From Cercophora sp. LCS_1 (lineage: Eukaryota > Ascomycota > Sordariomycetes > Sordariales > Lasiosphaeriaceae), in the NCBI GenBank assembly GCA_036250225.1, contig JAPZLL010000001.1, forward strand, positions 124,001 through 188,000: a DNA stretch of 64,000 nt, given 5' to 3'. The notes below the pieces were generated by a model. That model was not told the DNA's origin. It saw nothing but the letters and a program-made list of their open reading frames with translations, and searched no databases. The position numbers and the translations under genes were made by a program. This document shows positions 19,872 through 29,199 of the stretch, piece by piece; position 1 is the stretch's first letter, and each line of letters starts with the position of its first letter.

Positions 19872-20905
19872 TTACTCCTGAGCAACGACCGGGACAACCA
19901 CGCTCTCCCACAATTTCCGCTTCTTCTCATCCTCACTCTCAGTCCACTCCTTCTCAACCTCAGCGTAGAAGTCCCACCACAACTTGTGCGTCGACTCAAT
20001 CACATCGTCGCCATACGTCCTACTCTTCCACGGCTTGTTGAGGATATAATGTAGCACCTTGACGTCATCATCCTTCCACAAGTCGCTGTGGCAGGACCGC
20101 ATAGGCTTGAGTGCGTTGTACGCATATGACAGCGGCTTCCACTTGTTGCGGTAGATGATGGCCAGCAGATCCTGGTCGAAGAAGAGCATCTTTGGTACAG
20201 CAGGGTGCGTGTTCATGGCATCGATGAGCTCGTCGTATTGCTCTTTGGAGGGCTCCAGGATAACAGTGCCGCTGTTGAGAAGGTGGTGGTTCTCGGGGAC
20301 ACCCTCGGTGATGGCCGCCGGCTCACCTGTCTCCTTGCTGGCAGCAGTGAAGCCGCAGTTCTCCGGGATCCTGTCCTTGTGAGTGTGGATGCTTTGGGGA
20401 GGATAGGAGTGAGCACCCACCAGTCCTTGCTGTAGTGCGCAAGTTTGCGGGGGTTGCAAGTGCACGCATGAGCAGCCGCAATGTAGCCCTTGGGGAGATC
20501 CATAGTCATCATGTCGTCGATGTTGTGCAGAATGACTTGGTCACTGTCGAGAAGAACGATGCGCTATTTCGGGGTCAGCATTGGCATGCACTTGATATCT
20601 CTGATGAAACATGCCTTGTACTCAGTCATGCCCCAGGGAGCAAGCTTCTCCCATGTGCCCTTGTTGATCTTGCCATCCCTGGGAGCAGGCTCAATCTTGT
20701 CGACAACAATGGTAGGAATGCCCGCGGCGGCAAAAGCCTCCATGTACTCGGTGTCGGCCTCGACCTCCCGAGTGACCATGATCTTGAGCTGATACTTGGA
20801 CCCAACCTTCTTCAAGGTGTGGTTCAGCACCAGCGCGCCACCAAAGTAGCCCCTGTTGGTGAGCAGGGTCGACCAGATCTTGGTGGGGTCATATTCGGAT
20901 CCCAT
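19872..20905 (-). CDS. family 8 glycosyltransferase (glycogenin/galactinol-synthase type)
   Basis: Three exons, 20905-20615, 20563-20421 and 20370-19872, encoding 310 residues starting MGSEYDPTKIWSTLLTNRGY. Intron 2 (20371-20420) is GT-AG. Intron 1 (20564-20614, 51 bases) begins GCATGT and ends ATAG, a GC-AG intron. Only that junction joins MTEYK to RIVLLDSDQVIL in frame, whereas the nearest GT gives a nonsense frame. GT8 features are TLLTNRGYFGGALVL at the N-terminus, the metal-binding DxD (LLDSDQ) at ~100, then an ENHHLLNSGTVILEPS stretch and an FFDQDLL stretch that carry the family's acceptor-side Asn/Asp residues. Such enzymes transfer a sugar from a UDP-sugar with retention; the acceptor cannot be told from sequence. 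There is no signal peptide, so it is cytosolic. Confidence 0.88.
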
Positions 20906-23009
20906 GATGCCTAGATTGCGACCTTGCGCGAGTTGTGACAAAAGTGATTCCGGGGATTGGTTGAGCGGGCGTGGATGTGCCGCTTCACGTTGGGTGAAAT
21001 CCAAAGTCAGTTTAGGTTGGGAGTGGTGGATTGAGGCGTTATGATAGTGGAGGCGACAAAGCAAGGGAGCACGTCAGCGCACATGACATTGGAAATGAAA
21101 TTGGAGCCGCAATCGGATTTCTAACGCTGCGGAAATCTCGCCGATACCCGCTCGCATACATCGTGCCGAGATTTTCGGGGTTATGGGATGAGGGGTTTGC
21201 CGTCACCGATTGCGGACGCCTGCGGAACGTGTGTGAATCGAGTGGATAGCAATTGTCGAGGTCCGCCGCGCCCGTGCCAAGGAATCCTGCTGCTTTTTGT
21301 GTCAAGGATGCCCCTATTCGCAGTCAAATGTCAATAAGGGGCGATACGGAGAAAATACAAGTGATTTGTTATCAAAACACCGATATACACTAACGTCGTG
21401 CAGTTGGGTGTACTGTGACAACCCACTCTTCACAAAAACGCTATTGCGGTGACAGGCGAGTGTTATCGACGTTGAGTGTTGCAAACAACTGTTGTTTGCT
21501 CTGGCGGTTTGTAGGACACTTCCCAATGTCGGAACTTGGAAGCTAGCTTGAACTGCGCGAAACATGCATTTGGACGATTCCGGACGATTCCGGGCTTCTC
21601 AGTCTGCCGTACTGTTCAAACCGGTTAGCTATGAATACGGTGATTCGTGGGGGGCCAAAGATGCTTCAGGCTAGTGTCCGAAGGGTGCACCAAACAAGAG
21701 GAGAATCTGGGATAGACCACTCTCAGATGGTCAAACACGCAAACCATCGTCTTAGGGTGTGCACTACTGCTTCTGTTCACCTCTCCTGCCAACTCAGTTG
21801 CGTAAGACATTGCAGCCTTGTACCGTTTGATGCTGTCTGTATCTTGGGACAGCTTGCTAGTCGACCTAGCTCATTCCTGAGATGAATGACTCCGGATGTG
21901 GAGGCGATTCGCAGTGAAAGCAGTGCCTATGATATATGCTCGTCTTGCTCAATGAGCGGGCATATCGTAGCCGCGATCGGGTGTAACGGCTTTCGAACTG
22001 AAGTCGAGGTGCTAGGGCTGGCTGAACTGGCCGTTTTCAAATGAAAGTTATTAGCAGACCACGACAAGAATGACAAGCTTCCGTCCGAGTACAAGTGAGG
22101 GAGTCTTGATATGTTTGCCTACGCTTGGATATCACCGGACACAGTATCCATCCTGGCGTTTCCAAGTTGCGTAAAATTTCCGTTCGCCGTTGTTGTCACA
22201 AACTTTCTGAAATCTCAAGTCCTCGAAGATATATTACGGAAAAGGTCATTTCTTGGCTGCAGATTAGAGTCAGAGTTGTGAAAGCAATTAGACACTTGAA
22301 AAGCGGGGAGGCGTTGCAGGCTCAGTGAAACAAGCGCTAGTATGACCTGAAAGAAACTCCTCTTTCAGAAGGCCACAGGCTTGGGCCTCTATTTGCCGGA
22401 AGTGAGTGCTTGGAAATGGGTACGGGTGGTTCCCTAGAGACTTTGGGGCGCCTCGCCTTGGAGCGGTCGGCCATGGACCACAATCACGACAGATGTTTGA
22501 TCGGAACATGAGTCTTCCGGTACAACCAGGAAGGAAAACCAGCAGCTTTGGCATAATATGTCCTCGAAAAGTGATGCATCACAACATACGACGACTGCGA
22601 AGAGAGGATGCTTGGCTTTTGTGACTCCCTCCATGCGCCTTCCTTTTAGTCAAGGGACCCACCCTGGATGTCATAAACAGGGGAAGGGGTGACCAAGAAG
22701 GGGGTCACGTGCATAAACCCAAACAAGCTCGGACCAGGCGCTTATTGCATCACCCTCGAACCCCCACCACGGTTGATTGGCCGACGCCAGATTTTTGGGC
22801 TTTTGATTTCGATTGCCTGGCCAAGCAGCAGGAAACCATCAACGGCCCCTTCACGAAAAGGTCTCCTCTTTCCCGCGCGTTTTCGGATTCTGCTGCCTGC
22901 TATTCCGCTGGTGTTTCTACTCTTTTAGCCAGCGCTGTTTCTCTCGCCTCTTCATCCCACCCGATCTCTTTCACGGATTGTTTGTTGAGACCACAGCAAA
23001 GTCGGCAAG
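20906..23009. other. long divergent intergenic region
   Basis: About 2.1 kb between the divergently transcribed glycosyltransferase and bim1 genes. I see no supported protein, RNA or repeat apart from the E-box listed separately. It may hold both promoters. Confidence 0.5.
22706..22711. promoter_or_regulatory. CACGTG E-box upstream of bim1
   Basis: A palindromic CACGTG inside GTCACGTG lies ~300 bases before the bim1 start codon. bHLH factors of the Cbf1/USF type bind this core. Its role here is inferred from position only. Confidence 0.3.
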
Positions 23010-23978
23010 ATGGGTGAATCTCGGTCAGTTCATCCTCGCGCTGTTGCGCATGGGGTGCTTCCCGCCAGTCCTAGCAACCAACTGATATTTGCCTCCTCTA
23101 CAGACAGGAACTCGTGCAATGGCTCAACAGCCTCTTGCAGCTCAACGTCACCAAGGTCGAGCAGTGCGGGACAGGGTGAGTTCGCGATGCCCCTCCCCCG
23201 CGCGAATGGGGCCGCCAAAGTCCCATCGAGCTAACGCCAATTCCCACCAGCGCCGCGCTCTGCCAGGTATACGACAGCATCTTCCTCGATGTTCCCATGT
23301 CCCGAGTCAAATTCAACGTGAACTCGGAGTATGCCTACATACAGAATTTCAAGGTTCTGCAGAGTAAGCCTTGCGGCACGACGCCACCCGCTTCTGTGGA
23401 CGTCTCCGTCTCGACTGCTAGAAACTGACCGTGGACTCTGATTAGATACCTTCACTAAGCACCATATCGAGAAGACGATCCCCGTCGAGTCGTTGGTCAA
23501 ATGCAAGATGCAGGATAACCTAGACTTCCTGCAATGGACGAAGAAGTTCTGGGACCAATACTACCCCGGTGGTGACTATGATGCTGTCGCCAGACGGAAA
23601 GGCGGTGCGTTGCCCAACAGCGCGCCAGCTGCCCGCGCGCCGGCCGGTGGCGCCGCGAGACGTGTCGGTGGTACTACTCCTACCACCGGCCCCCGTATCG
23701 GTGCCAAGCCAGGCGGCGGTGGTGCCGTGAACGCGGCTTTGCAGCAGGAGAACGCAACCCTTAAGGAGACTGTCGTCGGTCTGGAGCGAGAGCGCGACTT
23801 CTACTTCAGCAAGCTCCGCGACATCGAGCTCCTCGTCCAGCAAGCGGTCGAGGAAGACCCTGAGCTGGAAAAGCAAGAGGACGGTCTAGTCAAGCAGATC
23901 CAGACCATCCTGTACTCGACCGAGGAGGGGTTTGAGATCCCAGAGGGTGAGCAGCTGGACGACCAAGAGACGTTCTGA
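23010..23978 (+). CDS. bim1: microtubule plus-end binding protein, EB1/Bim1/Mal3 family
   Basis: Four exons, 23010-23023, 23104-23175, 23251-23363 and 23446-23978, giving 243 residues. All introns are GT-AG (80, 75 and 82 bases). The first exon encodes only MGES plus two bases, and splicing gives MGESRQELVQWLN, the family's typical opening. The calponin-homology domain (1-~130) includes LLQLNVTKVEQCGTGAALCQ and DVPMSRVKFNVNSEYAYIQN, then FLQWTKKFWDQYYPGGDYDA. An Ala/Gly/Pro linker (~140-175) follows, then a coiled coil and EB-homology domain (~178-235) with FYFSKLRDIELLVQQ, and an acidic tail ending DDQETF. It tracks growing microtubule ends and recruits partners through the EBH cavity. The usual C-terminal EEY/F is replaced by ETF. 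Confidence 0.97.
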
Positions 23979-25065
23979 GGAGGAATGCCGTCTTGCAGTG
24001 TCACAAGGGGACCAGAGATCCGCGGGGTGTGTGATGTAAGCTATGGCGAATAATGGTTGATCACATACAGCTAGGCCGCAGGATGGAAACATACGAAGCA
24101 TGACGGGGCGCAATCAGTAATGGCTTGGGGAGGCTCACGGTGGTATGGAATTGGTCTATACCCTTGGCACGTTTTGCGGTGTGCTTCTCAAGGAACACTC
24201 GTTGGTGTTTTTCAGCATAGTGCCGTGAACGGCTACCTTATTCTACGAACTTGATGATAGACTCAAACATCGTTGAACGTCACGATCTCAGGTGGTTGGC
24301 AGCGTGTGCGTGATCGGCCCATGGGACTTTCCGGCGATGTAGGACGTAGCTTTCCGGGTGCCTAGCCTGTCCCCGCTCGAATGCATAATGGCGAGAAGGA
24401 AAAACTCCAATTTCTCGGGACCGAACCTAGGCAGCGTCATTTCCCATCCGGACCAGTCGCGCAGTCATCGTCAGATCAAAGTCAGCGGCCTCATTTTGGC
24501 TGCTTGTTCTGCCTTGTTGAATCAATGGTGATGATCCGCTTCGGGATTAGCGCTCCAGCGCAGCGCCACCCGGCCAACTGTCGGCGCCGGGGGCCTGGTT
24601 GGCGCCAGTGACACCTGCAAGCGCGTGCCAGAGCCAGAGCATCACCAGGGCCCAACTAACTTTGAAGCTTCATGCCCTGTTTCCTCCTTCTTGCCAAACC
24701 CACGCGATACCCCCGATCGAGCATTTCCATCACCAAGCGCTTGCTTTATAACTAGACCCAGCGCGTCTAAGCAATTGCGCAACCTCGTTTCCTGACACGC
24801 AAACCGAGCTAAACCAGTACACCAAATCCCAGCAGGTCGATCATTTCCAGGGTCCCCTCGATCGGGAAGCCTCTGGCGTCACAAGACCTCCCGCCATTCG
24901 GGTGTCCCCAACTACGTAATTCGACAGCAGCGCATAAGAACAAGCAGCACACCATACCTTACCTGCGCACACGAAGCCCGCAACAAACCCACCAACACCA
25001 TTATCTCTATCCATCACTACATACCCCATCAGAGAACAGAGGCACACAGCTCGACAGAAACAAAG
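23979..25065. other. intergenic between bim1 and vam7
   Basis: No supported gene. Holds the bim1 3' UTR and the vam7 promoter. Confidence 0.45.
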
Positions 25066-26172
25066 ATGGCACCCCCAGCCGAAATCTCCATCCCAACAAC
25101 CTCCCTCTCCCAACCAACCGACGGCACAAAACCCTACACCCTCTACAACATCACCCTCCGCTTGCCTTTGCGGTCTTTCGTCGTCCAAAAGCGCTACAAC
25201 GACTTCGTCGCCCTCCACGCAACCCTCACCTCCCTCGTCGGCGCGCCCCCGCCCGAACCACTCCCATCCAAGTCCTGGTTCAAATCAACCGTGTCCTCCC
25301 CCGAACTGACCGAGAACCGCCGTCTCGGGCTCGAGCGCTACCTCCGCGCCATTGCTGAGCCGCCAGACCGTCGATGGCGCGACACACCCGCCTGGAGAGC
25401 CTTTCTCAACCTCCCCGGCGGCGGCACAGGGACAGCCTCCATGTCGGGCGTTTCGGTGGACGGGCGGATACCCGCTATTGGACTACGCGATGCGAATGCC
25501 GCTGCGGCGGCTGATCCGGGGACGTGGCTTGATTTACATCGGGAGATGAAGGGTGCGTTGCATGAGGCGCGGGTTGCGTTGGGACGGAGGGATAATGCGA
25601 CGGAGAATGGAGCACGTGTGGAGGCGGGAAGTCAGGCTAAGAGGGCGCTGGTCAAGGCGGGGAGTTTGTTGGGGAGTTTGGGGGAGGGGTTGAGGGTTTT
25701 GAAGGAGGGGCATCGGCTGGGCGAGGGCGAGTTGAGGAGACGGAGAGATTTGCTTGCTGCGGCTAGGGTGGAGAGGGATGGGTTGGATAAGTTGAGTTCG
25801 AGCCTGGCGGCGAGTGGTGCGGTTGGGAGGCAGGGGGTTGCGAGTGCGAGTGAGAGGGGGCAGTTGATGGGGAATGGAGTGAGTGCGGTCAAGTCTGGGG
25901 GACGGGTGTTGGGCGCGCCGCTGCCTGAGACGGAGAGGACGAGGGAGTTGGATAATGATGGGGTGTTGTTGTTGCAGAGGGATATCATGAAGGAGCAGGA
26001 TCAGGATGTTGAGGCGTTGGCTAAGATTGTGAGGAGGCAGAGGGAGATGGGGCTCGCGATCAATGATGAGGTTGAGAGGCATATCAACATGCTGGATCAA
26101 TTGAATCAGGACACTGATCGGGTTGGGAAGAAGGTTAATGTGGCAAAGGATAGGGCGAGGAGACTTGGTTGA
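25066..26172 (+). CDS. vam7: Vam7-like vacuolar Qc-SNARE with PX domain
   Basis: 368 residues without introns. The PX domain (~1-125) contains the phosphoinositide-binding VVQKRYNDFVALH and PLPSKSWF followed by RLGLERYLRAI, as in Vam7, which uses PI3P to reach the vacuole. A long helical linker follows. The SNARE motif (~305-366) reads LLQRDIMKEQDQDVEALAKI, then VRRQREMGLAINDEVERHIN and MLDQLNQDTDRVGKKVNVAK. Aligned with yeast Vam7 (TQNELL) and syntaxin-8 (EQNEII) as I remember them, the zero-layer Gln falls on His (ERHINML). There is no membrane anchor up to the TGA at 26170-26172, as in yeast Vam7. Codon use shifts to GGG/GAG/TTG-rich in the second half. After the TGA the frame stays open for 105 codons (see next feature). 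Confidence 0.9.
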   Translation: MAPPAEISIPTTSLSQPTDGTKPYTLYNITLRLPLRSFVVQKRYNDFVALHATLTSLVGAPPPEPLPSKSWFKSTVSSPELTENRRLGLERYLRAIAEPPDRRWRDTPAWRAFLNLPGGGTGTASMSGVSVDGRIPAIGLRDANAAAAADPGTWLDLHREMKGALHEARVALGRRDNATENGARVEAGSQAKRALVKAGSLLGSLGEGLRVLKEGHRLGEGELRRRRDLLAAARVERDGLDKLSSSLAASGAVGRQGVASASERGQLMGNGVSAVKSGGRVLGAPLPETERTRELDNDGVLLLQRDIMKEQDQDVEALAKIVRRQREMGLAINDEVERHINMLDQLNQDTDRVGKKVNVAKDRARRLG

Positions 26173-26490
26173 CGCGAGGGGCCGCCTCCTGGTGATGATG
26201 GAGAGGATGAACTGCTACTGCGTCGTAGGGTTGTCGCGGTGGCGGTGGAGGGGAAGGTTGCCTGGGTAGACGACGACGAGTATGAAGAGGAGGAGAGACA
26301 AGAACAAAAGGTGTCGAGGCAACGAGGAAAGGGAGGCGGCGTGGTCGATGGCGTCTTGGAGTTGTTTGTCCGGTGTGTTCTTGCGGGCGTTCAGATGATT
26401 GTGATTATGCGCTGGGTGATGGGCCGAATCGGCGCAGTACTTGAGTTTGTTGTTGAACTCGGCATGTTCCTGGTTCAGGCGCCGAGTTGA
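26173..26490 (+). other. in-frame stop-free extension after vam7 with hydrophobic C-terminus
   Basis: The vam7 frame continues past its TGA for 105 codons to TGA 26488-26490. It encodes an acidic/charged stretch (WVDDDEYEEEERQEQKVSRQ) and then a largely hydrophobic segment (GVLELFVRCVLAGVQMIVIM, then RWVMGRIGAVLEFVVELGMF). Readthrough or splicing around the TGA would yield a SNARE with a possible membrane anchor. A separate small gene from the internal start at ~26239 (GTG) seems unlikely. It may also simply be open 3' UTR. Confidence 0.35.
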
Positions 26491-29199
26491 CTTGGGGAGA
26501 CTGTAAGAATAGGAATGGGAACATCATTACGGAGGATCATTTTTGGCACTGTATAGAGCATAGCGAGCAAGACTGCAGTTTGTCCACCGCAGGATAGAGA
26601 AACCAACTGCGAAACACGGAGGAATCTAATCTACTTTTACTGGATCTGGTACATTGTCACCGTTGTTCCTGGGCATAGTTCTTGCGATATACGTGTTCCC
26701 TATCCAACCGGGCGAACCAGACAACGCAAAGGAGAGGGCACATAGTCATGTTGTGCGTGTAGTCATCGAGTCAGGAGACGTAACCGACAAGCCGTTACGC
26801 GACAGCGACTCTTGACGAGTCTTATCAACAGATGGAGCCTCTCTTCTCATGTTTCCACTTGGACAAGCCCCGCCGTTTCATCGGTTGGGTGCTACCGAGC
26901 AAAGTGTGGAGTGCTCGCCGGTCCGCAAGCCGACGACAACATCACACCATTATGCTGCTCGTGTCCCCTTTGTTGATGCGAGAAGTGCATACGGCATTGG
27001 GGGAACTGCTACGTGTCACCGCAGAGCGTTGCAAGGGCTTGTGCTCCGAGGAATCAGAAAGGGTTGTCCTGGGCATGTTACCAACCGGCGCTGTCGTCGC
27101 AACTCCAGATTGAGGCTCCACGAGTTCCAGGCTTTCGAAGCCGTTGAAGAGGGCCGAAGCGACTGCAGGTGAGGGGTAGAGCCGGTCTTGGCTGCAGGCT
27201 GCTGCAGCTGTCCCGCACCTGGCAGGCGGTGAGCTGGCAACAACTCGCTACGTCACCCGCCAGCCACGTTTGGAGGGCGCGTTGCCGAGCAACGACGGGG
27301 TTTCAGCATCAATTTCCAACGGCGCTTCCGCCATTAGCCAATTCGACCCTCATTTCCAACGCGGCCTAGACACGAGGTCCAAAGTGTGTGAGATGGTTCG
27401 ACCAGCAGCCAGTCAATCCAGCTGTGGCACTGAGCCATGAAAACCAGGTCGCGCCGTCTGACAAACCCTGCCATCCGATCATCCAGGAAACGTTGGAGGA
27501 ACGGAGGGCTGGGAACTCAACAGGAGGGGAGGCGGGCGCACGGTTCGGTCGGTCGGCTTTGCGGACGGTCGGACTGAGGTGACAAGGTGTTCCCACCCCA
27601 GGAACCGCATGAAGCCAGCCCAGAGCCGCGGATTCGTTGGCCATCCCCGGGACTCGCCTGGCACTCCGCGATTCGCTGTCAATGTGGAGCTTCCACAGCC
27701 TGTCACAATGAGGAGATTGTGCAATCTTGTCGGATTGGGCATCGCGAATGTGCATTCATAGGCCTCCTGGGCATGGAAAACTGGAGCCCGCCCAGTGCTT
27801 GCGATGTTTGTTATGCAGCTTGCGACTTCGATTCGCTGTTTGGGTCAATTTGACAGGGCAACGCGCTCAACGATTGACAGAGAGATCCGCGTCGTTACCA
27901 GTGTTGATATGGTGATGTGACGGAAGACGGAGGAGGCAAGGTGGGCGAAAGAATTTTCCATGACAATTCCATGACAGTCCATTTGGATCCTTTCCCGCGG
28001 GTGCCGCCCAAAATATTGGAGATGAGGTGGTGTTGGCTGCGACCTGGTGCTGGGGATGGTGCCTGGTTTTCAGGGTCTTGTCAGGGTCTTGGGGGCTGCT
28101 GTCAACGAAGAGTCTCGGGAAGACCCATGCATGCTTGCTGAAGAGACAGATTTCATCAAGGTAACAATTCCTTTTTCTCCCGGGTGACGGTGGGGTATTG
28201 ACGGGGAGCATGAAGCAAAAAGTCTGGGGGTGTTTTCTCTGGATTGCCTTGAGGAAATCCCCCATTCGTGCAATCCAGGTCGCTTCCACTGCCGCGTTGC
28301 TTAGAGGCTGAACTCTGCCACAGATTGGCTTCCGTGCCGGGCGTTGATATCCAGGATTTTTGCAAGAACGGGAGCAATTGGCGAGGCGGAAGCCGATCGT
28401 AGGGCCTGAACTGGCTGCAGCGTGCAGGTGGTGTGGGCGGGAAAAGGCAGACGCGTGGTGCGTCCGTGCGCCTTCCCATCAGAGAGGCAAGCGAAGAAAA
28501 AAAGGCTGGCGCCGACGCCAAAGTAAACACAACAGGGCCCCTCCCCTGTCAGCGTTCTTTGTCTGGCCACCACCACTTTCGCCAAAAACAGCGCTACACC
28601 CTCCCGCCAGCGTTGCGCACTTTCTATCATCTTCATGCACAAAAATTGGCAACACCATTGTGGATGTGGATTTCAACTGTGAGGCTGGAAAGGAATCGAG
28701 CGACCATCGCGTGTTTTGCGGAGCCACCTGGAGGAGGACCAAACGGCAGAAGGAACGACAGGAAACCGAGGAGCATTCCCCGCCTCTTGCGGATTCGGCC
28801 TTGAGCAATTCGACTTTCGACATTCGATTCTTCGGTTCGATCGCATCGCCTTTGCTTTCTGCATCTGGAGTTGGGCGCACTCTTTTTTCCTTCAGGTATG
28901 CTGTTTGCTTTCTTGCCGGTGTGGCCATGTCGTCATGGTCTTGGATATCGTCTCGCGGCTGAACTCGATGCTGACTTGTGCGACCAACAGTCTTCCTCAT
29001 GACGTTACGACCTTGATGCCTCCTTTGAGATACCACTAGACCTTCACTTCTTCATGAACTGCCTCGTTGATCGCATTCACCGACTGAAACTACCAACGAG
29101 AACAGAACCAACACCAGCAACCCTTCCGAGCGTCGAGCACACTAGTGGCTTTCCCGAAGAGACCGACCAACCTCCTGGTATTGTTGGTCGAGTCGCACT
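26491..29199. other. long intergenic region
   Basis: About 2.7 kb with only short frames on both strands and nothing recognisable. The last part should be promoter/5' UTR of the gene at 29.2 kb. Confidence 0.45.
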
